A stretch of 64,000 nt of DNA from Natranaeroarchaeum sp042663585 (GCF_042663585.1 NZ_JBHTAN010000006.1:1984001-2048000); one strand, 5' to 3'; positions 1-8,618 are shown, numbered from the stretch's first letter. The notes: generated by a model from the letters alone, not told the origin. Numbers and translations: made by a program.

Positions 1-798
1 GAGTACGGCGTCAAAAACGCCATCGCGGTCGAGGGGACCGACGTTCCCCAGGAGGTCGCGGACCTGTCGGCCGAGCGGACGACCACGGTCTTTCTCGACG
101 GCGACCGCGGCGGCGACCTGATCCTCAAGGAGTTCAGCCAACTGGGCGACGTCGATTACGTCACCTTCGCGCCGAACGGTCAGTCGGTCGAAGACCTCTC
201 CAGAGAGGAAGTGTTCGAGGCGCTCCGCGAGAAAGTGCCGTACAACGTCGTCGAAGGCGCGTCGGCACCGCGCTCGGCCGTCGCCGCGACGGACGGAAGC
301 GCCAGTCCAGCCCCACCCAGTGGCAGTTCCTCGGCGCAAGAACCGGTCGGGGAGGGTCCGCCCACGACGATCGATCCGGAACTAACTCGGGAAGGCGCCG
401 ACGGGGCGGAGTGCACTCCCCAGGAGGAGGCCGCCACGACGGAGGCGGCTGACGCCGGCAAGCAGACAGAGGACCGCGACGACGCCGACGAGAGCGAGCC
501 ACAGACCATCCACGGTCACGTACACGAGGTCGTGGGGAACGGTCTGGTCCGACTGCTCGACGACGATTTCGGCGTCGTCGAGGAGGGGGCCGTCTCGGAG
601 GCGTTCGAGTTGCTGGACCGGAGCGACGCCACGGCGAACGCGCTCGTCCTCGACGCGCCGCTCGAACAGCGATTGCTGGATCTGGCGGCCCAGCGCGGGG
701 TCAGACAGGTCGTCTCGACGTCGCTGGGCGAGTTCACGAAGCGACCGACGAGCGTCCGTATTCGGACGGCCGACGAACTCGTCGACGAGTCGGCCTAG
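1..798 (+). CDS. dnaG: Archaeal DnaG-type primase, C-terminal part (5' end outside window)
   Basis: The reading frame is open from the first base to TAG at 796-798, so only the last 265 residues are seen. They include the second half of a Toprim domain: a conserved Glu in AIAVEGTDVP and the metal-binding DxD of FLDGDRGGDLILKE. This is followed by an acidic low-complexity linker of about 100 residues and a conserved C-terminal block. This is the pattern of archaeal DnaG, which acts in RNA metabolism with the exosome and has some primase activity (family knowledge). The stop codon overlaps the 3' end of the convergent GNAT gene by 4 bp. Confidence 0.9.
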   Translation, partial: EYGVKNAIAVEGTDVPQEVADLSAERTTTVFLDGDRGGDLILKEFSQLGDVDYVTFAPNGQSVEDLSREEVFEALREKVPYNVVEGASAPRSAVAATDGSASPAPPSGSSSAQEPVGEGPPTTIDPELTREGADGAECTPQEEAATTEAADAGKQTEDRDDADESEPQTIHGHVHEVVGNGLVRLLDDDFGVVEEGAVSEAFELLDRSDATANALVLDAPLEQRLLDLAAQRGVRQVVSTSLGEFTKRPTSVRIRTADELVDESA

Positions 799-1211
799 AG
801 GGTCCGCGCGAGCAACAGCGCCGGGTCGCCGTCGTAGTACTCGGGATCGACGTCGACGACGTGAAACCCGGCGTCCTCGTAGAGCGACCGCGCCGCGTCG
901 TTGTCGGGAGACACCGCAAGCGACAGCGTCGTAACGCGGTCGGGAAGCCGCGCCATCGTCGCCGCGAGCAGCGCCGATGCGCGGCCCTCCCGTCGGGCGT
1001 CCGGCGCGACGACGAGTTCGGCCAGGTAGGCGCTCTCTCCCCCGGGGAGCGTCATCGCGTAGCCGACCGGCGTGTCGGTATCGTCGGTCGAGACGAGCAA
1101 CAGGCCATAGTCCTCCAGCGCGCGCTCTAACGTCTCGGGCGCAGGTTCCGGTAGAAGCGACTGGAGCGCGCGCAAAACGGGGGCGTCGGCCCCGGTTGCA
1201 GTTCGGATCAC
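795..1211 (-). CDS. GNAT family N-acetyltransferase
   Basis: A 138-residue single-domain GNAT protein. The acetyl-CoA binding motif A is seen as VVAPDARREGRASALL and motif B as NDAARSLYEDAGF, which resembles RimI-type enzymes. The substrate cannot be told from sequence. The ATG overlaps the stop of the upstream DUF92 gene by 4 bp (ATGA), so the two are probably translationally coupled. The 3' end overlaps the dnaG stop on the other strand. Confidence 0.88.
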   Translation of the reverse strand: MIRTATGADAPVLRALQSLLPEPAPETLERALEDYGLLLVSTDDTDTPVGYAMTLPGGESAYLAELVVAPDARREGRASALLAATMARLPDRVTTLSLAVSPDNDAARSLYEDAGFHVVDVDPEYYDGDPALLLARTL

Positions 1212-2533
1212 GAGAGTCCAGTGAGGCCGAAGGCGACAGCCAGTACGACACCGGTAATCCCACCCGAAAGCGTCGCGAAGAAGTTGACGCTCTGGTTGCC
1301 GAAGTACTCGCCTTCGAGGGTCGCACCGACGAGGCTGTCGACTGTCATCCCGGCGATGCCTGCGGCGACGACGACGAGCGTTCCGGTCGTTCCGATGGTC
1401 GCGAACAGCAGTCCGGAAAAGAGCCCGATGATCGTCGCACCGACTGTTCCCGCGAGTTCGCCCTGCCAGGTGATCGCGCCGTCGGTACCGGGGGCGACGG
1501 GTTCGAGCGTCGTGATCAGTCGCGGCGCATCGAAGACGCTCCCGATCTCGCTGGAGAGGGTGTCGGCCAGCGCTGTCGAGAGCGAGCCAGCGAAGGCAAA
1601 CAGGAAGAGGTACGGATCGACCGCGATCAGCCCCGCGTCCGCGGCGGCGTAGCCGAAGACGGCGGCGAGCGCGACCGTCGCGTTACCGAGTACGTTCGCG
1701 CTCCCACGCGCGCCGTCGTTGCCCTCCGCGACGCCCCGATCACGCTTGTCCTCGTAGCGGAACTTGGTCGATAGCCCGCCGATACCGAAGAAGGCGATCA
1801 TGACGGCGAACCAGGAGTAGCCGCCGAGGACGATGGCGACGAAGGCGAGGAAGACGCCGGTGAGCATCCCCTCGACCGAGGCAGTTTCCAGCGCGTACGA
1901 GAGGTAGCCGACGGCGACGGTGACGCCGAGAGCGACTGCCACGTCGAGGGTGCTCGTCGTGAGCGTCACCTCCGAGAGCAGCCACAGCAACAGGCCGATC
2001 GAGAGGATCACCGGCGGGTCGTCACGGCCCAGCAGGACCGTCCGGATCAACGCGCCGACAAGCGCGCCACAGGTCGCCATCACGACGAGTTGTGAGGCGT
2101 GTGGTATCGGCTCGGCCGCGATCAGTACGGCGAGATACTGGGCGGCAACGCCCGCGAGCAGTCCGCCGGCGACAAAACCTGCGGCGTCGGCGAAGGGGCC
2201 GTCGCCGTAGCCCCGACCGAGTTCCGCGGCGAGGTTCCCGTAGGCGTACAGCACGATAGAGCCAGCAAACACCGCTACGGGAAGAGCGGTGAAAACAGTG
2301 AGAAATCCGAGCACTACGGCTGCGACGGAGAAGCCGACGAGGCCTTTCAGCCGCTCGTCCCGGCGATCACCGGGGCGAGCGAACAACTCGAAGGCAACCC
2401 CGTCGGTGACGAGGACCGCGCCCACCGCGACCAGCGCGAAGAGGCCGGTCGCGACGCGTGCGTCGACTGCTGCGACGAGCGCAAGTGTTCCGACCGCGGC
2501 AAACGCCCCCGCTCGTCGTTCGGATGAGGTCAC
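1208..2533 (-). CDS. DUF92 integral membrane protein (VTE6/TMEM19-like)
   Basis: About 441 residues, made almost entirely of hydrophobic helices (roughly 11-12 predicted). The C-terminal half carries the DUF92 pattern: GIGGLSTKFRYEDKRDRG, then a loop with STALADTLSSEIG and GTDGAITWQGELAGTVGA. DUF92 includes plant VTE6, a phytyl-phosphate kinase, so a role in isoprenoid phosphate metabolism is possible; that is inference. The GTG at 2533 is preferred because the preceding in-frame residues look non-coding and a purine-rich stretch precedes it. The divergent neighbour is a prenyltransferase-like gene, a pairing that supports an isoprenoid link. Confidence 0.82.
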   Translation of the reverse strand: MTSSERRAGAFAAVGTLALVAAVDARVATGLFALVAVGAVLVTDGVAFELFARPGDRRDERLKGLVGFSVAAVVLGFLTVFTALPVAVFAGSIVLYAYGNLAAELGRGYGDGPFADAAGFVAGGLLAGVAAQYLAVLIAAEPIPHASQLVVMATCGALVGALIRTVLLGRDDPPVILSIGLLLWLLSEVTLTTSTLDVAVALGVTVAVGYLSYALETASVEGMLTGVFLAFVAIVLGGYSWFAVMIAFFGIGGLSTKFRYEDKRDRGVAEGNDGARGSANVLGNATVALAAVFGYAAADAGLIAVDPYLFLFAFAGSLSTALADTLSSEIGSVFDAPRLITTLEPVAPGTDGAITWQGELAGTVGATIIGLFSGLLFATIGTTGTLVVVAAGIAGMTVDSLVGATLEGEYFGNQSVNFFATLSGGITGVVLAVAFGLTGLS

Positions 2534-2630
2534 ACTATTCCCTTCCTTTACCTGATGGTTACATAAGAGTCCCGAAGCCACGGCGTTCCAAGCCGGTGTG
2601 TTTACCACAGCGCGGGATCTGAACACGAAC

Positions 2631-3239
2631 GTGGGACTGTACGATCGGTATCTCGCCCTGCGTGTCCGCCGTCACGACGCACCGCCGCCGGCACACGTCG
2701 CCCTCGTGCTCGCGGAGCGTGACCTGCTAGAGCGGGGTGCCTACGACACGCTCGAATCCTTCTTCGAGTTGGCTTTCGAGTACGGCACCGACCGCGTAAC
2801 GGTCTACGTCAGCGTGCTGGACGAAGCCGTCGCACCGACGCTCGAACGGTCGCTCCGGGACGTCGACGCACCGAAACCGATGGCGATCAGGGGGCCGACC
2901 GACGGGGACCGGGCCGACGCGCCGATCCAGATAAGCATCGGCCTCGGGGGGAAACACGAGTTCACGACGGCTGTCCAGGCGCTCGCGACGGAGGTCGAAG
3001 GGGGGGAGCTTTCGCCCGACGCCGTCACCGAGCACGACGTCGAGGAACGACTCGTCTTTCCGGACGCGCCGGATCTCGTGGTCAAGACCGGTGCCGAACG
3101 CCTGTCGGATTTCATGATCTGGCAGTCAGTCTACTCGGAGCTATACTTCACTGACGTCAACTGGCGGGACTTCCGGCGTCGCGATTATCTCCGTGCCCTA
3201 CGGGAGTACAAACAACGCTCCCGGCGGTTCGGCCGGTAG
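2631..3239 (+). CDS. cis-Prenyltransferase (UppS)-like protein lacking the catalytic motif
   Basis: About 202 residues. The C-terminal two thirds align by eye to undecaprenyl diphosphate synthases: GGKHE for GGRxE, VVKTGAERLSDFMIWQ for the usual RTSGE-RLSNFLLWQ, then SELYFTD. The N-terminal HV(A) is kept, but the following MDGNRRWA catalytic block is replaced by LAERDLL, and two conserved arginines of the R-T/GGR motifs are lysines. The protein may therefore be a non-catalytic or regulatory paralogue. GTG at 2631 gives the expected short N-terminus; an upstream ATG at 2598 is possible. No canonical uppS lies in the window. Confidence 0.8.
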   Translation: MGLYDRYLALRVRRHDAPPPAHVALVLAERDLLERGAYDTLESFFELAFEYGTDRVTVYVSVLDEAVAPTLERSLRDVDAPKPMAIRGPTDGDRADAPIQISIGLGGKHEFTTAVQALATEVEGGELSPDAVTEHDVEERLVFPDAPDLVVKTGAERLSDFMIWQSVYSELYFTDVNWRDFRRRDYLRALREYKQRSRRFGR

Positions 3240-3275
3240 GAGAACGCCGGGAGACGAACTCTCTCGTGTTCCCAT

Positions 3276-3297
3276 ACCCACTTCGTTTGCAGTGGGT
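3276..3297. terminator. Inverted repeat downstream of the UppS-like gene
   Basis: ACCCACT at 3276-3282 and AGTGGGT at 3291-3297 form a perfect 7-bp inverted repeat with an 8-nt loop, 37 bp after the UppS-like stop and before the cspA promoter. It could be a transcript-end hairpin or a regulator site for cspA; there is no clear T-tract. Confidence 0.35.
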
Positions 3298-3340
3298 CCT
3301 CCGTGGTTTCGTGTCATCGAGCGTACGAAACCCAACCGTT

Positions 3341-3346
3341 TTTATA
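3341..3346 (+). promoter_or_regulatory. TATA box of the cold-shock gene
   Basis: TTTATA lies about 28 bp before the ATG at 3372, preceded by a purine-rich BRE-like stretch. The spacing predicts a transcript starting at or within a few bases of the ATG, the leaderless arrangement common in haloarchaea. Confidence 0.6.
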
Positions 3347-3371
3347 CCAGAACAAACGACTACTAGGTGCA

Positions 3372-3566
3372 ATGGCGAAAGGTACGGTTGACTTCTTCAA
3401 CGACACGGGCGGTTACGGATTCATCGAAAGTGACGACGCTGACGAAGACGTATTCTTCCACATGGAAGACGTCGGCGGGCCTGACCTGGAGGAAGGTCAG
3501 GAAGTCGAATTCGAGATCGAAGAGGCCGAGAAGGGCCCACGAGCGAAGAACCTCGTCCGCCTGTAA
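3372..3566 (+). CDS. cspA: Cold-shock domain protein
   Basis: A 64-residue protein covering exactly one cold-shock domain. The RNP1-like GGYGFIES and RNP2-like DVFFHMED motifs that contact single-stranded RNA/DNA are both present. CspA-type proteins act as nucleic acid chaperones. The ATG at 3372 is chosen because the family always begins MAKG, and because a TATA box lies 28 bp upstream. It is monocistronic, with its own promoter. Confidence 0.95.
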   Translation: MAKGTVDFFNDTGGYGFIESDDADEDVFFHMEDVGGPDLEEGQEVEFEIEEAEKGPRAKNLVRL

Positions 3567-3751
3567 CACGACCCGAACGGTGCGGTTCCGGGCGTCGCGT
3601 TGGGGTCACACTCAGGCGGTCCGCCCGTGCAGTACGTCTTCCCGTATTTTCTACACTTCCCAGCCGAGGCTATCTCGTTCGCTCACCGCGTTCCGAAATC
3701 GTGGAGCGCGAGACCGTGAGCGATATACGTTCAGTTCCGAAAGTAACGGGT

Positions 3752-4156
3752 ATGCCCGAGGTACTCGACGAGGAACTCTACCAGCGCACGAAGCGGCTAC
3801 TCGAACCGGGAGAGATCCAGCTCAACGGTGCCGTGGTCCACACCGAACTCGGCTCCGAGGACGAAATCGACATGATGCAAGCGACCCTCGACGTCGGCGA
3901 GATTATCGCCGAGCACGCGGGCTACGATCCGAAAGACACCTTCGTCTACTCCGGCAACGACGACCCCGACTTCTCCTCGAATCAGCATCAGGGGCTGACC
4001 CTCGACGACGAGGAGTTCGTCTGGGAGTGCCAACAACTACTGCGCGAGGGGACGTTCGACATCGTCTTTTACTACGAGGCCAGCGCCGACCAGGACGCGA
4101 TTCTGGCGGACATCGAGGCGGCCGGGTTCGCCGTCTCCGGCGTCGAGGGCGAATAG
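3752..4156 (+). CDS. DUF5778 family haloarchaeal protein
   Basis: A 134-residue acidic soluble protein of unknown function. It resembles a conserved haloarchaeal family I recall as DUF5778, with the conserved stretches EPGEIQLNGAVVHTELG, DTFVYSGNDDPDFSSNQHQG and VFYYEASADQD. The family name is from memory. Start at 3752 is supported by a TATA-like GATATACG at about 3721-3728, 27 bp upstream, predicting a leaderless transcript. The 185-bp gap before it holds no other gene. Confidence 0.75.
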   Translation: MPEVLDEELYQRTKRLLEPGEIQLNGAVVHTELGSEDEIDMMQATLDVGEIIAEHAGYDPKDTFVYSGNDDPDFSSNQHQGLTLDDEEFVWECQQLLREGTFDIVFYYEASADQDAILADIEAAGFAVSGVEGE

Positions 4157-4169
4157 CGCTCTCGCCGAC

Positions 4170-4592
4170 TCAGAACTGGAGATGTGAGGTCGAGTCGGGA
4201 CCGTCGTCGCCGTCGTCGTCGCTCGTACCGGTCCCGAGATAATCGACGTAATCGTCAGTCAGGTACACCTGTCCCCCATCGACGGTGATATCGACCGACG
4301 GGAGCGTCGTGCCCGCCGCTTCGCCGTTGTCGCACTCGCCCGAGCACGTGTCGAAGATCGAGCCGTGTTTCGGGCAGACGATGCCGTCGTCGCGAACGAT
4401 TGCACCGATTTCCTCCCGGTAGAGCCGCTGGTTCTCGTGGGTACAGCGGTTTATCCACGCCTCGACGCCGGTGCCCTCACAGGGGACGAGAACCACCTCC
4501 TCCTGTGAACCGTGCTGGTCACGTACCGTGAACAGCCACGATCCCTCCTCTCGCACCGTTTCGACGCTCGTCAACCGATAGCGACCGCTCAT
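4170..4592 (-). CDS. Rieske [2Fe-2S] domain protein
   Basis: A 140-residue single-domain Rieske protein. The two ligand boxes are C-T-H (in NRCTHENQ) and C-P-K-H (in IVCPKHGSIFD), separated by about 18 residues. There is no signal or membrane anchor, so it is a soluble ferredoxin-like electron carrier rather than the bc1-type Rieske. The acidic Asp/Gly tail is typical of halophiles. The ATG at 4592 has a TTAAT TATA box about 27 bp upstream. It is divergent from the siroheme decarboxylase gene, and a supply of electrons for haem metabolism is a possible but unproven link. Confidence 0.85.
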   Translation of the reverse strand: MSGRYRLTSVETVREEGSWLFTVRDQHGSQEEVVLVPCEGTGVEAWINRCTHENQRLYREEIGAIVRDDGIVCPKHGSIFDTCSGECDNGEAAGTTLPSVDITVDGGQVYLTDDYVDYLGTGTSDDDGDDGPDSTSHLQF

Positions 4593-4709
4593 ATGCGGCC
4601 ACTGGGACGGAACCCCGTTAATTCCTCGGCCGGGAGTCCTCGACAGCCGTGACCGCCAGCCGATAGTCGTCCCGAGGGGCTTATGTCCGGTCGTTCCCGA
4701 GGTTCGGGT
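4593..4709. promoter_or_regulatory. Divergent promoter region between the Rieske and siroheme decarboxylase genes
   Basis: TATA-like TTAAT (4618-4622) reads to the left and TTATG (4681-4685) reads to the right. Each is about 27 bp from its start codon (4592 and 4710), so both genes are predicted to be leaderless. Confidence 0.5.
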
Positions 4710-5783
4710 ATGAGTACTGACGCCGCGGACCTGACCGAGCAGGACCGGGCGATCGTCAACGCGTTTCAGGGCGGCTTCCCCGTCGTCGCCGAGCCGTTCG
4801 AACCGGCCGCGGCGGCGCTTGCCGAACACGGGATCGAGCTATCGGCCGAGGCGCTACTGGACCGGGTTCGTGAACTCGACGAGGAGGGGACGCTGACCCG
4901 CTTTGGCGCGCTGATCAACGCCCAGGAGATCGGCGGCGCGGCGACGCTCGTCGCCATGCACGCCCCCGAGGAACGGTTCGACGAGATCGCAGAGCAGGTG
5001 AACGGCTTCACCGAGGTCGCACACAACTACGAGCGCGAGCATCCGTATCTGAACATGTGGTTCGTCGTGAGCGTCGCCGATCCCGACCGGGTCGAGACGG
5101 TGCTCGGGGAGATAGAGGACGCGACGGGCCAGGAGACGTACAACCTGCCCAAACGCCAGGAGTTCCGCGTCGAGGCGAAGTTCTACGTCGACGGGCCGAT
5201 CGAGGGCGGTGCGGTCGACTGCTCCGACCTCGGGCCAGACGTGACGCCGAGCGGTCGCGAGACGCTCACGCCCCAGGAACTCGATCTCGTCCTGGAGATC
5301 CAGGGCGGCCTACCGATCTCGGCGACGCCCTATGCGGACGTCGCCGCGGCAATCGACGCCGAAACCGACTGGGTCATCGAGACGATCAAGCGGTTCGATG
5401 CCGAGGGGAAAGTCAGACGCGTCGGCGTGATCCCGAACCACTACGCGCTTGGCTACACCGAGAACGGCATGACGGTCTGGGACGTCCCTGACGAACTGGT
5501 CGACGAGGTCGGCCCCGAAATCGCCGGACTCCCCTTTGTCACCCACTGCTACCGTCGGCCGCGTCACGATGGCGTCTGGCCGTACAACTTCTTCGCGATG
5601 ACCCACGGTCGGACCGAGGCCGAGAGCGAACGTCGGATCGAGCAGGTACGCGAGCGGATGGCCGAGTACTGGGACGTCAGCGACGAGGACTGGGACTCCC
5701 TGTTCTCGACGCAGATCCTGAAAAAGACCGGAATCCGCCTCGACGAACGGGCGGAGGCCAACACCACACCGGCCGGGGAGTGA
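4710..5783 (+). CDS. ahb: Siroheme decarboxylase, AhbA/AhbB-type two-domain Lrp/AsnC-like protein
   Basis: A 357-residue protein made of two tandem Lrp-like units. Residues ~1-165 include VAHNYEREHPYLNMWF, the signature of the first subunit. Residues ~185-345 include FVTHCYRRP and WPYNFFAMTHG, the signature of the second, with the His/Arg residues tied to catalysis. The AhbAB enzyme decarboxylates siroheme to 12,18-didecarboxysiroheme in the alternative haem pathway. In methanogens and sulfate reducers it is a heterodimer; here both halves are one chain. The next two genes (precorrin-2 dehydrogenase, hemA) make its substrate. Older annotations often call such proteins AsnC regulators. Confidence 0.85.
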   Translation: MSTDAADLTEQDRAIVNAFQGGFPVVAEPFEPAAAALAEHGIELSAEALLDRVRELDEEGTLTRFGALINAQEIGGAATLVAMHAPEERFDEIAEQVNGFTEVAHNYEREHPYLNMWFVVSVADPDRVETVLGEIEDATGQETYNLPKRQEFRVEAKFYVDGPIEGGAVDCSDLGPDVTPSGRETLTPQELDLVLEIQGGLPISATPYADVAAAIDAETDWVIETIKRFDAEGKVRRVGVIPNHYALGYTENGMTVWDVPDELVDEVGPEIAGLPFVTHCYRRPRHDGVWPYNFFAMTHGRTEAESERRIEQVRERMAEYWDVSDEDWDSLFSTQILKKTGIRLDERAEANTTPAGE

Positions 5784-5864
5784 TCGCCCGAACATGTACG
5801 GCACAACGACCATCGTGTGGAGTGTAGATATGCAGACTATCGCGAGAGCTATCGAGCGAAGACC

Positions 5865-6539
5865 ATGATCCCACTGCTCCACGACTTCAGCGGTGCGACG
5901 GTGCTCGTCTTCGGCGGCGGCCGCGTCGGCGCGCGAAAGGCCCGCCGGTTCGCCCGCGAGGCCGACGTAATCGTCGTTAGCCCGACGTTCGCCGAGCAGG
6001 AGTTCGGCGACAGCGACCTGATCCGCGAAGCGCCCGACGCCGAGTCGGTCCGTGAGTGGATCGATCGGACGGAGCCAGCACTGGTCGTCGCGGCGACAAA
6101 CGACGAATCGGTCAACGAGGCGGCCGAGACGGCCGCCCGCGAAGGCGGGGCGCTAGTCAACCGAGCGGACCGGAGCGGCGCGACCGACGACGGCAACAGG
6201 GCGGTCGACGACGTGGTCGTCCCGGCAACGGTGCGGGACGATCCGGTGGTCGTCGCCGTCTCCACCGGCGGTACAAGCCCGGCGCTATCGCGGTATCTCC
6301 GCCGGCAGATCGAAACGGAACTCGAGGGCGCGGGCGGGATGGCCGAGTTGACAGGGACGCTCCGCGGCGAACTCCGGACGGTATCGCTCTCGCCGAGCGA
6401 GCGCCGGGACGCCGTCAGAACGGTCGTGGAGTCTCCAGCGGTTTGGAAGGCTTTACGTAGTCGAACATCTAATGTCCGGCAAGTGGCAGAGGACGTGATC
6501 CAGGAGGAACTCGGGGAGTTCCCGGGTGATGGTGAATGA
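5865..6539 (+). CDS. Precorrin-2 dehydrogenase (Met8p/CysG-N type)
   Basis: A 224-residue protein. The N-terminal Rossmann fold shows LVFGGGRVGARKARRF; VVAATND and ALVNRAD follow; and VVAVSTGGTSPALSRYLR is the conserved block of siroheme synthase N-terminal domains. It oxidises precorrin-2 to sirohydrochlorin with NAD+. It stands alone, with no methylase domain fused as in CysG. Start ATG at 5865. The stop overlaps hemA by 4 bp (ATGA), so the two are co-transcribed, supplying siroheme for the decarboxylase encoded upstream. Confidence 0.88.
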   Translation: MIPLLHDFSGATVLVFGGGRVGARKARRFAREADVIVVSPTFAEQEFGDSDLIREAPDAESVREWIDRTEPALVVAATNDESVNEAAETAAREGGALVNRADRSGATDDGNRAVDDVVVPATVRDDPVVVAVSTGGTSPALSRYLRRQIETELEGAGGMAELTGTLRGELRTVSLSPSERRDAVRTVVESPAVWKALRSRTSNVRQVAEDVIQEELGEFPGDGE

Positions 6540-7927
6540 TGAACGCTACAGGGGCCGTAACTGGGGTTAGCGTCTCGCATAGCACCGCGACCGTCGACGA
6601 CGTGGCACGGGCGGGTGCGGCCGACCAGCGTGCAGAGGTCGCAGAGCTAATCGAGAAGCCGTACGTGACTGAAGCGTTCGCGCTTCACACCTGCAACCGA
6701 ACGGAAGCGTACGTCGTCACCGACGACGCCTCCGTCGGCCGGGCGGCGTTCGAAACGTTCGCACCGCACGTAGACGACGAGTCGGTCCGCTACATGGACC
6801 ACGAGGAGAGCCTCGGACACCTCATGCGCGTCGCAGGGGGACTCGAATCGCTGGTCCTGGGCGAGGACCAGATCCTCGGGCAGGTCCGGACGGCCTACGA
6901 GGACGCCCGCGGCGAAGACGGGATCGGCCCGATGCTCGAAGATGCCGTGACGAAGGCGATTCACGTGGGCGAGCGCGTCAGGACGGAGACAGCGATCAAC
7001 GAAGGAATCGTCTCGCTGGGCAGTGCCGCCGCGACCGTCGCGATGCGCGAACTCGACACCGATGCGCCGACAGCGCTCGTCATCGGTGCCGGGGAGATGG
7101 GGACGACTGCCGTCAAGGCGCTCGCGGATCGCGGCGTCAACGATATCGTCGTCGCCAACAGGACGATGCCGCATGCCGAGCATCTCGCGAGCGAGGTCGA
7201 CGCCGATGCGACCGCCGTCCCGCTACAGGGTGCGGACGCCGTCGCCGAGCGTGCCGACCTCGTCGTCTCGACGACCGCGAGCGATAGCCCGGTCATCGGC
7301 GTCGAACCGTTCGAGACAGAGGGGGAGACGGTCGTCGTCGACCTCGCACAGCCTCGCGACGTGGATCCGAGAGTTGCGGATATCGAGCGCGTCACCGTCT
7401 ATGATCTCGATACGCTCACGTCGGTCACCGAGCAGACGCGACGCCAGCGCCGCGCCGCGGCCGAGGAGGCCGAGGAGATAATCGATGCCGAGTTCGATCG
7501 GCTGGTCAACCAGTACAAACGGAAACGGGCCGACGAGGTTATCGCCGCGATGTACGAGAGCGCGGATCGGGTCAAATCCCAGGAGGTCTCGACTGCCGTC
7601 TCGAAACTGGAGGCCGAAGCGGACGCCGAACTCTCCACGGACGAACGCGAGGTCGTCGAGTCGATGGCCGACGCGCTCGTGAGCAAGCTACTCGCGCCGC
7701 CGACCAAGAGCCTGCGCGAGGCCGCCGGCGAGGACGACTGGACGACCATCAACACGGCACTCCAGCTATTCGACCCCGAGTTCGACGGCGAGAGCTACCC
7801 GCCGATGCCTCCCGAAGGGATCGACCGCGAAGATTTCGTCGACGGACTTCCCGAGGGTATCTCCCCGGAAGAACTCCCTGACGAGTTCCCGGAAGAAATC
7901 ACCGAAAGCGCGCTTTCGGATGACTGA
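6536..7927 (+). CDS. hemA: Glutamyl-tRNA reductase
   Basis: A 463-residue GluTR, the first committed step of 5-aminolevulinate synthesis. The catalytic Cys lies in ALHTCNRTEAYV (about residue 53). The substrate domain shows GLESLVLGEDQILGQV and RTETAI; the NADPH domain shows VIGAGEMG; the dimerisation helices and an acidic C-terminal tail follow. ATG at 6536 is followed at once by a second ATG (6539), either of which may be used. It overlaps the precorrin-2 dehydrogenase stop. Together with the upstream genes it forms a tetrapyrrole operon. Confidence 0.95.
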   Translation: MMNATGAVTGVSVSHSTATVDDVARAGAADQRAEVAELIEKPYVTEAFALHTCNRTEAYVVTDDASVGRAAFETFAPHVDDESVRYMDHEESLGHLMRVAGGLESLVLGEDQILGQVRTAYEDARGEDGIGPMLEDAVTKAIHVGERVRTETAINEGIVSLGSAAATVAMRELDTDAPTALVIGAGEMGTTAVKALADRGVNDIVVANRTMPHAEHLASEVDADATAVPLQGADAVAERADLVVSTTASDSPVIGVEPFETEGETVVVDLAQPRDVDPRVADIERVTVYDLDTLTSVTEQTRRQRRAAAEEAEEIIDAEFDRLVNQYKRKRADEVIAAMYESADRVKSQEVSTAVSKLEAEADAELSTDEREVVESMADALVSKLLAPPTKSLREAAGEDDWTTINTALQLFDPEFDGESYPPMPPEGIDREDFVDGLPEGISPEELPDEFPEEITESALSDD

Positions 7928-7968
7928 CGGGGTGACCTTTTATTTTCTTGCAGACCGACGAACGTCGT

Positions 7969-8247
7969 ATGGCAGATTTGCTATCCGACGAGGAGATCAG
8001 CGAGCAACTTCCCGATGGCTGGGAGCGTGAGGGCGACGAGATAGTTCGCGTCTACGAGTTCGACGAGTACCTTCGTGGGGTCACCTTCGCACAGATGGTC
8101 GGCGAAATCGCCGAGGCGGAGTTCCACCACCCGACGATCGAGATCCGCTACAAGGAAGTCGAGATCCGCTTTACCAGCCACGAGGAGGGTGGAATCACGG
8201 ATCAGGACATCCATATGGCCGACCTGATCGAGTCCGAACACGACTGA
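7969..8247 (+). CDS. 4a-hydroxytetrahydrobiopterin dehydratase (PCD/DCoH)
   Basis: A 92-residue single-domain pterin-4a-carbinolamine dehydratase. The active-site motif AEFHHP and the closing GGITDQDIHMADLIE are present. It recycles the pterin after aromatic hydroxylation and in archaea may act on molybdopterin-related pterins. Its own TATA-like TTTTATT lies at about 7937-7943, giving a predicted leaderless transcript. The following gene begins 2 bp after its stop. Confidence 0.9.
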   Translation: MADLLSDEEISEQLPDGWEREGDEIVRVYEFDEYLRGVTFAQMVGEIAEAEFHHPTIEIRYKEVEIRFTSHEEGGITDQDIHMADLIESEHD

Positions 8248-8249
8248 AG

Positions 8250-8618
8250 ATGAACGCTCGCTACGTCTTCGCCGTCGAGTTCCGGGTGCCAGTCGACGAC
8301 CCGGAACTACGCCTCGACCCGGAGACGTTCGAGACGAAACTCTACCGCTCGGCGGCCTCGCCGGGCGACGAAGGCTGGCTGTTTTTCCGTAACAACCTCT
8401 GGCGCGGCGAGGTCGGCGACGAGGCACATATGCGCCAACTGACCACCGAGGAACTCCACGTCGACGTCGAATCCGTCGAGTACCGGGCGTTCGAGACGGA
8501 CGAGGCGTATCTAGACGCGCTGAAAGAGGAGATCGCCGCGGACCTCGACCCGTTCAACGCCGACAGCGTCACCGAAGTGCTCTCGAAGTACTTTTCGAGT
8601 TCGCTGGAGGTCGAGTAA
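8250..8618 (+). CDS. LWR-salt protein
   Basis: A 122-residue soluble protein with the hallmark FRNNLWRGEV motif (about residues 49-58) that names this haloarchaeal family. Its function is unknown. It starts 2 bp after the dehydratase gene and is surely co-transcribed. The C-terminal part is a mixed charged helix that probably forms a compact single domain. No signal or membrane segment. Confidence 0.82.
   Translation: MNARYVFAVEFRVPVDDPELRLDPETFETKLYRSAASPGDEGWLFFRNNLWRGEVGDEAHMRQLTTEELHVDVESVEYRAFETDEAYLDALKEEIAADLDPFNADSVTEVLSKYFSSSLEVE

Noticed and set aside
382..1326. 314-codon antisense frame over dnaG and the GNAT gene
   Set aside because: Very Arg-rich and lying over two supported genes; no start context.
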